Shown here one piece after another: positions 41,877-49,017 of a stretch of 54,859 bases of DNA. Each line of letters starts with the position of its first letter. Positions within the stretch are counted from its first letter, which is position 1. Location: positions 1-54,859 of IMG/VR virus record IMGVR_UViG_3300021077_000076; one strand, given 5' to 3'. Source of the DNA: a virus. A program made the position numbers and the translations under genes. The notes under the pieces are model-generated. The model saw nothing but the letters and a program-made list of their open reading frames with translations, had not been told where the DNA came from and did not search any database.

Positions 41877-41907
41877 GATATATGGCACCGTATGATCACG
41901 AGGTCAA
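41877..41907 (-). promoter_or_regulatory. Possible sigma-70 promoter
   Basis: TTGACC (41902-41907) and TATATC (41877-41882) are 19 bp apart in the gap before the 67-aa gene, in an AT-richer patch. GACCTC/GAGGTC form a spaced dyad around it. The spacing is longer than ideal. Confidence 0.3.
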
Positions 41908-41926
41908 GCGCGTTTCGCTAGTCGTG

Positions 41927-42808
41927 CTACTTGGTCATGGTGATCTGAGCCGAGGCGACGTAGGTGCAGGTCCCCACAGACCAGCCGTCCTTGGAGCGGT
42001 CGGCGGTGGTGAGGCAGGCGTGCAGCAGCGTTGTCGGTCCGCTCAGTTCGATTGACGGCGGGGTAAACGTACCGAGAGCCACATGCCCACTCGACGGTCC
42101 GGCAGACCCGCCAATGATATTCGGCTGCGTATCCGTGATGTCGCCGGTGTAGATCACCACGCTGCGCCCCGCAATGTCGGCCGTCGAGGTCAGCTGGAAA
42201 TACAGCGCCACGGCACCTATCGCGTACTCGTGGAATGTGAGCCCTACGCCAGTCAGGCTGTCGCCCAAGCCATCGTTGGTCGCCTCGGGTATCGTATCGC
42301 CCGTATAGCCCGAGCCCACCGTCAGGCTGTTGGCGATCGATTTGGTGTCCGCGGGCGTAGGCTTGGCGTCGGGCTGTGAGGCCGGCATCAGGTCGGCTCT
42401 TCCACCCGTGTCGGGCGCGCCGGTGTCAGCCGTGCCGACCGGGACCGTGTCCTGCTTGCCCGTGTCTGGGGTGCCGGCGTCTGCGGCTTGGGTTGTTCGA
42501 GCCGGCGCCAGTCCACTCTCATTTTCTGAGCACCCCGTCAAGAACAGAGCGGCGAGCGTCAGAGCGAATGCCCACGCGAACGCCGCAAGCAGTACGGACC
42601 GCAAGCTACCTGGGCACCTCTCCGCCCTGACGGCTTCCAGGCCCAGCCCAAAGGCCTCTCGGTAGAGCCTCTTGGCGTCGGGCAGTCCCAGCAGACCGCC
42701 GTTAACCAGAACCTCAAGGCGCCTGCGTACACACCCCGGGCCAGCAGCCCGAAGCAACGCCAATGTTGTGTTCTGACCTGCCGCCTCAATACGTTCCGCG
42801 TTAAGCAT
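41927..42808 (-). CDS. Putative lipoprotein with N-terminal extension
   Basis: A 293-aa frame from the ATG at 42808 (GGAGG upstream, TAA of the previous gene just before). Residues ~69-90 form a hydrophobic segment ending in the lipobox LTGC. A ~45-residue Thr/Asp/Gly/Pro-rich linker (DAGTPDTGKQD and similar) and a beta-rich C-terminal domain follow. A lipobox 90 residues into a protein is abnormal. A TTG at 42604 would give a normal signal peptide, so two products or an internal start are possible. The linker style is common in Myxococcota. Confidence 0.6.
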   Translation of the reverse strand: MLNAERIEAAGQNTTLALLRAAGPGCVRRRLEVLVNGGLLGLPDAKRLYREAFGLGLEAVRAERCPGSLRSVLLAAFAWAFALTLAALFLTGCSENESGLAPARTTQAADAGTPDTGKQDTVPVGTADTGAPDTGGRADLMPASQPDAKPTPADTKSIANSLTVGSGYTGDTIPEATNDGLGDSLTGVGLTFHEYAIGAVALYFQLTSTADIAGRSVVIYTGDITDTQPNIIGGSAGPSSGHVALGTFTPPSIELSGPTTLLHACLTTADRSKDGWSVGTCTYVASAQITMTK

Positions 42809-43010
42809 CACCCACCTCCGACATGAGCTCACCGTACCGAGCCTGAACCTGCGACACCGCCACCTTGCCGTCGCCAATCAGCGCGCAGATGCGGGCGACA
42901 ACTCGCTCGCGGCCGGCTACTCGCAGGATGGCCCGCTGGGCGTCCGTGAGCTCGCTTCCCTTGATGATCCGGTAGGTTCCGATGGCGGCGGGCAAAAGCT
43001 TCTTCTTCAT
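42801..43010 (-). CDS. Small hypothetical protein, first gene after a strong promoter
   Basis: A 69-aa basic/helical protein (MKKKLLPAAIG start, GGAGG 5 nt upstream). The longer frame adds a Thr run without an RBS. LTDAQRAILRVAGRERVVARI is HTH-compatible but not diagnostic. It overlaps the lipoprotein gene. Confidence 0.55.
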   Translation of the reverse strand: MKKKLLPAAIGTYRIIKGSELTDAQRAILRVAGRERVVARICALIGDGKVAVSQVQARYGELMSEVGDA

Positions 43011-43049
43011 GGGGTCCTCCGTGGTGGTCGTCGTTGTCGTCACACCTAT

Positions 43050-43078
43050 ATTATTACGCTAGTCCTGCTATTTGTAAA
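43050..43078 (-). promoter_or_regulatory. Sigma-70-type promoter
   Basis: TTTACA (43073-43078), an exact 17-bp spacer and AATAAT (43050-43055) each match consensus at five of six positions. The 5' leader of ~40 nt leads to the 69-aa gene. It immediately follows a terminator, restarting transcription after the terminase gene. Confidence 0.7.
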
Positions 43079-43106
43079 GAAAGAATCGGACGCAACTCAT
43101 GTCCGA
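43076..43106 (-). terminator. Probable intrinsic terminator after terminase gene
   Basis: On the minus strand TCGGAC pairs with GTCCGA (6 bp, 9-nt loop) and is followed by TTCTTTCTTT. It lies 36 bp after the terminase nuclease stop and abuts the next promoter. Confidence 0.6.
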
Positions 43107-43141
43107 TAAAACCCTATATGAGTCGCGGACTTAGGCACCGT

Positions 43142-43929
43142 TTAGCGGTCGTTGATGCCCTGAATGCCGCCGGTCCCGCCCACTCCGAGGTTCCCGCCGG
43201 TGCCCCATTTCGAGATCGCCTCGCGGCTGAAGAACATCGCCATGCAGGTATCTGTCGAAGCCCCCATCGGATAGTCGTGCATCTCGCCCTTCCACACGCA
43301 CCACCCACATCGGCAATGGGGCGGGTGGCCCTCGAACTCCGCGCTCGGGATCACCCAGGCCTTATTTTTGAATTCGATCTCCATCCCGGGCATGCCAAAG
43401 ACCGGGTTGACCTTGCTCGCGAACCCAGTCGTGTAGCTCTCAACCATGTACCAGTAGCTCGTGTCGCCGGGAGTCTGCTTGATCCAGTCGATGAGGCTCT
43501 GCTGGTAGCCGTTGTTTTCGACCATGATCACCCGCAGGTTCGGATGGCGGGCGTGAACGCCAGCGAGCTGGGCCGCGACCTCGGGGCTCTTCCAGGCGCC
43601 GCACAGAACCTCGACCGGGTAGCGCCGCTGCGTGGTCGGGTCGACCGCCACGACGAAGATCACGTTGCCTGGTCGCTTGTCGCCCGCGAGATCAACGCCC
43701 GCGAAGGTAGGCCAGGCCCGGCGGATGATCTCCCCGACGACGATGCCAGGGGTATAGCAATCCTCGAAGTGCGGGAACATTCGCTCGGCGTCGGTGAATG
43801 CTGACTGGCGGAAACCTAACCCCGCTCGAATGAGCGGGGGTTAGTCTCCTGTTCTTCCAACAACCTGTCGGTAGGCCAGTGTTCCGTCCACACTGGGATG
43901 CTTGGGAGTTTGAGGACCGGGTTAGTCAT
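43142..43929 (-). CDS. Terminase large subunit, nuclease domain only; frame interrupted
   Basis: The ATG at 43929 (TGATG overlap with the RuvC-like gene) opens 37 codons ending NPRSFERG, then TAG. The homologous sequence continues in another frame from TTC at 43813 (FRQSAFTDAERMFPHFE) for 223 codons to 43142. Joined, the 260 aa contain the interdomain linker and the RNase-H-like nuclease: GVDLAGDK (Asp), VIMVENNGYQQ (Glu) and STDTCMAMFF (Asp). The ATPase domain is absent from this gene and from the window. The break sits at a 12-bp hairpin between two GGT codons 5 nt apart. Either a bypass or a lesion or sequencing error explains it. Confidence 0.75.
43815..43843 (-). other. Hairpin at the terminase frame break
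   Basis: On the minus strand CTAACCCC(C)GCTC pairs with GAGCGGGGTTAG: 12 bp with one bulged C and the 4-nt loop ATTC. The 3' arm contains the last sense codon GGT and the TAG stop. A second GGT follows two bases later and precedes the resumed frame. Confidence 0.7.
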
Positions 43930-44438
43930 CAGGCCGCACGCTTCCCGGAGATCTTCCACGCCACGCGCGCGTACTCGGCTAGGAACAGAGCGTCCACCCG
44001 TCCGTCCCGTAGACCGCCGCGTGGACCGTGCAGCTGGGCACAGATTGGGTGACCCTGGAACCGCTGTTTGAGCGCCATCGCCTCGGCGCGCTTGTCGTTC
44101 GCGATTCCGGCCAACATGACACGCTTCCAGGTCTGGGGGGCTACCAGGTTCGGAGGGATGCGGAACATCCCGCAGATGGCAAGCCAGGCGCCGTAACCCA
44201 CGCCGAACGAGAACGCCGACGCCTTGCCGTCGCTTGGCATCGAGTGCACCTTTTCCATCACAACGATGGCCGGGCCGGACGCGCATGCCGTCTCGAAGGC
44301 TTTCCACATCCCGAAGAAATCGTACTCGCCTGCGGTGAGCGGGCAGTCGCGCACTTCAATCTGCCTGCGCTCGCCATCCATCCATGCCAGCGCGCCGTGA
44401 AGGCCCGGGTCGATGCCGATAAAGGTCGGCCCTACCAT
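43929..44438 (-). CDS. RuvC-like Holliday junction resolvase
   Basis: A 169-aa protein with the RNase-H-fold active site of RuvC: FIGIDPGLHG (Asp10), VVMEKVHS (Glu62) and LRDGRVDALFLAEYA (Asp145, Asp149). The GVGYGAWLAI helix also fits. Phage RuvC proteins trim branched DNA before packaging, consistent with the overlap with the terminase gene. Its start overlaps a small membrane-protein gene. Confidence 0.82.
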   Translation of the reverse strand: MVGPTFIGIDPGLHGALAWMDGERRQIEVRDCPLTAGEYDFFGMWKAFETACASGPAIVVMEKVHSMPSDGKASAFSFGVGYGAWLAICGMFRIPPNLVAPQTWKRVMLAGIANDKRAEAMALKQRFQGHPICAQLHGPRGGLRDGRVDALFLAEYARVAWKISGKRAA

Positions 44439-44569
44439 CGAACCCTATCCTGCTTGCGCTGCGCCCGCTCCTTGCGGCTCCAGGGTACCGCCATTGAATT
44501 GCAGCCCAGCAGGTACCCGCAGCAGAACAGCGCCGCGCCTGCGATTCCGAGACAAACCCAGGTCAGCAT
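44432..44569 (-). CDS. Small single-span membrane protein
   Basis: A 45-aa protein. Residues ~2-24 are a Cys/Gly-rich transmembrane helix (LTWVCLGIAGAALFCCGYLL), followed by a basic tail (RKERAQRKQ). The ATG overlaps the upstream stop (TGATG) and the stop lies inside the RuvC start region, so it is probably translated. Role unknown. Confidence 0.5.
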   Translation of the reverse strand: MLTWVCLGIAGAALFCCGYLLGCNSMAVPWSRKERAQRKQDRVRW

Positions 44570-44829
44570 CAGGCCCGCCCCCGGTTGAAGTGGCCCGGCT
44601 TGATCTTGGCGTGGGTCATGGTCTCGGCCAGCGTTGCGCCCGAGGCTTCTCCGATCACCCTCTCGACGTCGAGGCTCAGCAGCTCTTTCCACACCTCGGA
44701 CCGGCTGTCCCGGTAGCCCTGGCAGAAGTCCTCTAATTCGGAGACGACGTCATCACCGTGGCCGGGCGGCATGGCTTTGAAGGCCTTGATGAAGTCATGG
44801 ATAAGCTGGTAACGGCTGAACTTTCTCAA
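44569..44829 (-). CDS. Small hypothetical protein
   Basis: An 86-aa helical protein with a TTG start chosen because GGAGG lies 7 nt upstream. Contains VVSELEDFCQGYRDSRSEVW. It overlaps the metallopeptidase gene by 35 bp. Unknown function. Confidence 0.5.
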   Translation of the reverse strand: MRKFSRYQLIHDFIKAFKAMPPGHGDDVVSELEDFCQGYRDSRSEVWKELLSLDVERVIGEASGATLAETMTHAKIKPGHFNRGRA

Positions 44830-46183
44830 GTTGGTCCTCCTGTACGATCACGACCGGTGGCGGACTCGCGACCTCTAGCCGCGCTGCTATAACCAACCAC
44901 TCGATATTTTCGAACTGTGCCGCAATGCCGAGGTGCTTGCCGATGCCGTAGTCCAGGGCATAGCTATGCGTGAACGTATCGATCGCCAGCAGCACCCGGC
45001 ACTCCGCCGGCACCGCCCCGTTGCCATCGATCATCGCGTTCTGCATCCGCCCACGGCGGTCATCCCAGAGAGTCAGCGCCCAGCCTTCCGAGCTGGCCGC
45101 GCAGCAGAGCCGCAGGTCGAGGAGGTAGGACTCCCACGAACCCCACGTACGCGCGACCTCCATCAGCAAGCGCTCGCTCGGCGGGGCGTCTGGGGTGGGT
45201 CCGGCGAAGCGTCCGAGCTGGGCAAAGTGCGCCTCGTGCAGGACCACGGCGTTGTAGGCGGCCGGCTCCTGGCGTAGCAGCTCGGCGTGTTCGCTCCATC
45301 CCGTGGGGGTCATCAGGGGCGGCGCCGCGGTACCGATGTCGAGCGCAGCTGCCACGGTGCGGGTTTCCATCTGGTACGGTTCGCGCCGCCCGAGGTAGGT
45401 GTTGACGGCCGCGCCGCTGAACTTTCCCGCCGCCCAGCAGGCCTCGACATACTCCAGCTTGCGCAAGGCCACCGGCCACTCGGCGTACTGCTGGCGCCAG
45501 TTGCTCGCGGGGTCGAGCCAACACGCGAAGGTCTCCGCCCAGTCTTCGTCGGGGTGCTTCTGAGCGTAGTGGGCCCTCACCCCCACCAGGTACTCGACAA
45601 AGTCCCGGCTGCCTTCCGAGGGCGTGAAGTCCTCGCGGTACGGCGCCCGGCTATCGCCGAAGACATCCTGCCAGCCAGCCTCACGCCAGAGCTCGAACGC
45701 GTAGCAGAGAGCGTGCCCGGCCTCGTGGCGAAGGGTGCGGAACATCTCCTCGGGCGTGTAGGCGGCGCGGGCGCTGCGATTGGCGAGTCGCCAGAGGGTC
45801 GGGTTGGCATAGGGCCAAGGGATATTGATGCTCACGGCCCGGTCTGCCGTCCAGAAGTCATCGCCGTTCGTTCCGAGATACCAGGCCGGACGAAAGACGA
45901 TCCCCCGGGCCGCCAGGTCGTTGCTGACCGTCTGCAGACACTCGGCCAGCGTTCCGACCGGGCGCAGGTCGAGCTTCGCTACCGGCGTGCGCAGCAGGGC
46001 CTCGGTCGTGGCGTCGCTTGCCGGCGCGTTTGCGGCCCGCCATTCCACCACCGGGTAGGCAGCCTCGATCGCGTTCAGGCGGTCGACAGCCTGCCGATAG
46101 AGGGCCAGGTGTGCCGCGAGAGCGCGATCGCTGATACCACGAAGACGGCCGAGAAGGTACGAGTAGTCGATGGGCTGGATCAC
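44795..46183 (-). CDS. Zincin metallopeptidase fused to a superoxide-dismutase-like domain
   Basis: A 462-aa product from a GTG that overlaps the upstream micro-lipoprotein stop (GTGA). N-terminal half: LRHEAGHALCYAF with the zinc ligands His153 and His157 and catalytic Glu154. A likely third ligand is Glu217 in EDWAETFACWL. This pattern matches the putative zinc-binding metallopeptidase family Peptidase_Mx. C-terminal half (about 290-440): LHEAHFAQLG, WGSWESYLLDL, GWALTLWD and LLAIDTFTHSYALDYG with Asp402-x3-His406, resembling Fe/Mn-SOD. Two metal sites in one phage protein are unusual. A lysis-region or virion role is possible. Confidence 0.78.
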   Translation of the reverse strand: MIQPIDYSYLLGRLRGISDRALAAHLALYRQAVDRLNAIEAAYPVVEWRAANAPASDATTEALLRTPVAKLDLRPVGTLAECLQTVSNDLAARGIVFRPAWYLGTNGDDFWTADRAVSINIPWPYANPTLWRLANRSARAAYTPEEMFRTLRHEAGHALCYAFELWREAGWQDVFGDSRAPYREDFTPSEGSRDFVEYLVGVRAHYAQKHPDEDWAETFACWLDPASNWRQQYAEWPVALRKLEYVEACWAAGKFSGAAVNTYLGRREPYQMETRTVAAALDIGTAAPPLMTPTGWSEHAELLRQEPAAYNAVVLHEAHFAQLGRFAGPTPDAPPSERLLMEVARTWGSWESYLLDLRLCCAASSEGWALTLWDDRRGRMQNAMIDGNGAVPAECRVLLAIDTFTHSYALDYGIGKHLGIAAQFENIEWLVIAARLEVASPPPVVIVQEDQLEKVQPLPAYP

Positions 46184-46305
46184 AGACAGAGTTCCCTTTC
46201 GTCGCACCAACGATCGAGCGCCGGCTCGCCCGGCCAGCGGGGCTGCTGCTTGGGTGGACGGCAGCCCACAAGAACCAGGACCACGACCAGCACGAGAAGC
46301 CTCAC
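46180..46305 (-). CDS. Micro-lipoprotein, o-spanin-like candidate
   Basis: A 41-aa frame from GTG 46305 (GTGA overlap with the papain-like gene stop) to TGA 46180 (GTGA overlap with the metallopeptidase start). Residues 2-14 are a hydrophobic signal ending in the lipobox LVGC at Cys15. The mature part is 27 residues, Pro-rich (RPPKQQPRWPGEP), with two further Cys. Size and composition resemble Rz1-type outer-membrane spanins. Confidence 0.6.
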   Translation of the reverse strand: MRLLVLVVVLVLVGCRPPKQQPRWPGEPALDRWCDERELCL

Positions 46306-47021
46306 AGCTGCTCCGCGACCTTCAGCAGGCGATCGTAGGCCAACGCGCTCATGACCCGCATCTTCTCGCTAACTGCCAGGTACATCTCATTGCACCGGGC
46401 CGCCAGGAAGTCTGGCGTGATATCCACGGGCTTTCCCCAGGACTTCGCTCTGATGAGCCCCGGCGACCATGAAATGATCTCGACCGCGTGGCCGCCCCAG
46501 ATGCGCTTGTCGGCCGCCACAGCCGCGTCCCATCGGTCTGTCGTCTGGCAGGCCACCGGGAGCGTAAGCCCCGCGAGAAGCGGCCCGCCCACCGCAACGG
46601 CCGAAGCCAGGTGCACGGGGTCGCCGAATCCGACGCTGAAGAAGCGATCGAACTTCACGCCTGCGACGCCATCGCGCAGGAGGTAGTTCATCAGGTCGAG
46701 AAGCACGACACCCTTGTCGCCCTGGAATGTACCGTCCCACCCGAGGTCTCGGTAGATCTTCAATGCGTCGTCGACGGTAAGCGGAAGTTGGATTCCGAGC
46801 AACGCCGCAAGCGTCTTGAGCAGGTTGACCGCCGCAGCCGGGCCGCAGTTTCCCCACGTGTCGTTGCCGAGGCAGTCCGGATCCCAAGCCAGGCCTAGCT
46901 GCCAGTCCCGTGGAGTCGCCGCTAGCAACGGGTCGCTTGGCAAAAAGTCGTGCAGCTTCGCGACCAGCGCCACGCGCGCAGGGTCGTGCGCCTGAAGGCC
47001 TAGCTTGAGATGACCGAACAT
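46302..47021 (-). CDS. Papain-like fold cysteine peptidase or inactive homologue
   Basis: A 239-aa protein. WGNCGPAAAVNLL places Cys59 at the start of the usual helix. WGGHAVEIIS provides His178 on the expected strand, and AKSWGK (193-196) corresponds to papain's NSWG, with Lys in place of the catalytic Asn. Order and spacing fit a C1-like peptidase. The missing Asn makes activity uncertain. No signal peptide. It starts the coupled run papain-like, micro-lipoprotein, zincin-SOD. Confidence 0.65.
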   Translation of the reverse strand: MFGHLKLGLQAHDPARVALVAKLHDFLPSDPLLAATPRDWQLGLAWDPDCLGNDTWGNCGPAAAVNLLKTLAALLGIQLPLTVDDALKIYRDLGWDGTFQGDKGVVLLDLMNYLLRDGVAGVKFDRFFSVGFGDPVHLASAVAVGGPLLAGLTLPVACQTTDRWDAAVAADKRIWGGHAVEIISWSPGLIRAKSWGKPVDITPDFLAARCNEMYLAVSEKMRVMSALAYDRLLKVAEQL

Positions 47022-47028
47022 TGCTGCC

Positions 47029-47418
47029 TCACTTCGCCGGTGTGTAGCTGTTCCGGATGCTGATGTTGTGCTGGGCCAGCCAGTCGTTCGCGTTCTTGCG
47101 CAGGGCCAGGTCTGCCGGCGTTGCCGATGCCGTACTCACCCTGACGTTCGTCCGCTGCGCAAGAGCGGCGACCACGCACGCCACCTCGTCGATCGTGAAT
47201 TTACCCTCGGTAACGAGTCCGGACAGGCAGACCGCGTAGTCCTGGGAAACAACGCCAAGCAGACACGTCTCGATTGCTCCGAGAGCGGCGCTCGATTCCG
47301 GGTTGACCTTCGCGCAGTCGACGGTCGCGTTCCAGAACTGGTCGGGCGTAACGTTGTGGCAGGCTGGGGCCGGGGTCAGAAAAGCGAGAGCAAGAAGGCA
47401 GGTGAACAGAGTGCGCAT
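47029..47418 (-). CDS. Secreted or lipid-anchored hypothetical protein
   Basis: A 129-aa product from MRTLFTCLLAL (AAAGGATCACC RBS). The N-terminal signal peptide ends APAC, a possible lipobox, at residue 20. Four more Cys in the mature part (CAKVN, CLLG, CLSG, CVVA) suggest disulfides in the periplasm. No domain recognised. It lies in the putative lysis region. Confidence 0.6.
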   Translation of the reverse strand: MRTLFTCLLALAFLTPAPACHNVTPDQFWNATVDCAKVNPESSAALGAIETCLLGVVSQDYAVCLSGLVTEGKFTIDEVACVVAALAQRTNVRVSTASATPADLALRKNANDWLAQHNISIRNSYTPAK

Positions 47419-47447
47419 TGGTGATCCTTTCGTTCGAGGTTTGGGAG

Positions 47448-47816
47448 CTACTTCGTCTTGCGAGGCAACACCGGAGTCTCTGCGTCGATGCGAGAGACTG
47501 GCACGGTCACGCTTCCAGGATCCGGAGTCCTTGCTACTCGGATCATGGGCGCCACGTTGTCCCGGCTCGGGTTCCAGGGCGCCTGCGCGCCAGGAGGCGT
47601 CGCGAGCCCGAGCAGTGCCAGGGTCTTGCGCAGGAACGGCATCGCCAGGGCAAGGCCGCCGCAGGCAGTCGCCGCGTAGCCAAGCAAGTGCACGATGCCG
47701 ATTACGTGCGGGATGCCACTGGCGGCCAGCCAAGCCGACGCAGCTGAGAAATCTGGACCCGCAATGGCGAGACCACCAAGAACGAAGAGCACGGTGTTGA
47801 GATTGAGTCGGATCAT
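47448..47816 (-). CDS. Holin-like membrane protein (putative)
   Basis: A 122-aa product from MIRLNLNTVLFVLGG (GGAGG 8 nt upstream). Two hydrophobic helices (about 8-30 and 38-60) are followed by a ~50-residue soluble tail. Topology, size and the neighbourhood of other small membrane proteins fit a holin. Sequence alone cannot confirm it. Confidence 0.5.
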   Translation of the reverse strand: MIRLNLNTVLFVLGGLAIAGPDFSAASAWLAASGIPHVIGIVHLLGYAATACGGLALAMPFLRKTLALLGLATPPGAQAPWNPSRDNVAPMIRVARTPDPGSVTVPVSRIDAETPVLPRKTK

Positions 47817-47835
47817 GATCGGTCCTCCTTTGCTG

Positions 47836-48039
47836 TCAGTCTTTGAGTCTTCCGATGCGGAGCCACTTCCAAAGCTTACTCCTTCCCCGGCGCGCCGAGG
47901 CGGCGTCAATCTGCCGATGGTTTCCCACGACCCCGCGCGTGTTGAACCGAGCGTGCGCGAGCCACCACAAGAGCAAGCCTATCAAAATCGCCAGGACCGT
48001 GCAGGCGCCGACCAGGCAGGCGACAAACACGGCAGTCAT
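47836..48039 (-). CDS. Small single-span membrane protein
   Basis: A 67-aa protein. An N-terminal transmembrane helix (about 4-28) precedes a basic cytoplasmic tail rich in Arg and Lys. It overlaps the upstream gene by 4 nt. A lysis or envelope role is inferred from context only. Confidence 0.5.
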   Translation of the reverse strand: MTAVFVACLVGACTVLAILIGLLLWWLAHARFNTRGVVGNHRQIDAASARRGRSKLWKWLRIGRLKD

Positions 48040-48443
48040 CTGGAAACCAAGATGCTGTCATTTTCGATCTCTTTCAACTGTGCGTGGATGACCCCAAGTT
48101 CTTTGAGTGCTTCGCGGACCTCGACTCGCACGGCTTCCTTCAGCTCCGCTCGAACCCCTGCGGCGACGACCTCCTTGAAGACGCTTTTCGCCGTGAACCA
48201 CCCGATCGTGTTCAGCGTGAGCAGGGCTCCGAGGAGGACACAGGCGAGCACGCTCCATCGGCGCAACACGCGCAAGGCCGGACACCACCGCTGATGGGTG
48301 TGCACGTAGCGCTGAACGTAGCCCACCGTGGCACCCTCGTTCAAGGCCTCCTGTAGCGCATGGGGCGATGGCGTTTCGTCGAGAGCGCGCTGCTCACCGG
48401 TATCCGTGAGGGGGTCAATGATGCCGAGCGGATTATCACTCAT
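48036..48443 (-). CDS. Membrane protein with C-terminal amphipathic coil (i-spanin-like candidate)
   Basis: A 135-aa product from MSDNPLGIID, chosen because GGAG lies 7 nt upstream. A ~60-residue soluble N-terminus, one transmembrane helix (about 62-84) and a charged amphipathic helix (VRAELKEAVRVEVREAL) follow. An inner-membrane anchor with a coiled periplasmic arm is the layout of an i-spanin, but the long N-terminus is atypical. Confidence 0.5.
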   Translation of the reverse strand: MSDNPLGIIDPLTDTGEQRALDETPSPHALQEALNEGATVGYVQRYVHTHQRWCPALRVLRRWSVLACVLLGALLTLNTIGWFTAKSVFKEVVAAGVRAELKEAVRVEVREALKELGVIHAQLKEIENDSILVSR

Positions 48444-48488
48444 GACGTGCTCCAATTGCGCCCCGGTGCTTAGCCCACCGGGCCAGGC

Positions 48489-48833
48489 CTACTTCTTTTC
48501 GTCGTCTGCCGTGCGCAGCCGATCGATGAACTTGCAAACGACGCGCTCGACGAACGAGCCGCCGGCCACCGTGCCCTCGGCGCCGTACTTCTCCAGAAGG
48601 TAATCTTTGGTCCCGCTCTCGATGTCGACCACGACCTCAGCGGTCGGCCACTGGGTCCACGGGGTCGCGTTCCTCGCGCCACCCGGGAGGGCCAGCTCTT
48701 CGATGCGTTCGAGCTGCATCTGCTCGAAGGCCCGGTTTTTCCGTTTCCGGTTGCTGTGGTTGGTCTCGGCCTGGGCTCCGGAGAGGGCCATGTACAGGCA
48801 GACAAGCTCCCGGTCGTTCGTGGTGAATTTCAT
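48489..48833 (-). CDS. Hypothetical protein
   Basis: A 114-aa product from MKFTTNDREL (AGGAGG 5 nt upstream). It is helical and basic in the middle (NRKRKNRAFEQM) with a C-terminal VERVVCKFIDRLRTADDEKK. The longer frame from 48887 lacks an RBS. Unknown function. Confidence 0.55.
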   Translation of the reverse strand: MKFTTNDRELVCLYMALSGAQAETNHSNRKRKNRAFEQMQLERIEELALPGGARNATPWTQWPTAEVVVDIESGTKDYLLEKYGAEGTVAGGSFVERVVCKFIDRLRTADDEKK

Positions 48834-48883
48834 TGCGCCTCCTGCCGTAACACTAAGCGACTGGCACTTTCCGGTCAAGATCA

Positions 48884-48997
48884 TCACGTCCAGAAGGGGT
48901 GGTAGGTGTTCTGCTGGTCGATGCCCATGACGGTACCGTTCTGGTACTCGTACATGCCGGCGATGCCTCCGAGGGATGGGTACGGTAGGTATGACAT
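48884..48997 (-). CDS. 37-residue peptide
   Basis: The frame starts MSYLPYPSLGG, is rich in Tyr, Gly and Pro, and ends NTYHPFWT. It fills the gap after the SGNH gene, and only a weak AAGGT precedes it. Composition resembles short virion or fibre-associated peptides. Confidence 0.4.
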   Translation of the reverse strand: MSYLPYPSLGGIAGMYEYQNGTVMGIDQQNTYHPFWT

Positions 48998-49017
48998 CTT
49001 TGAATCTTACCTTGTTC

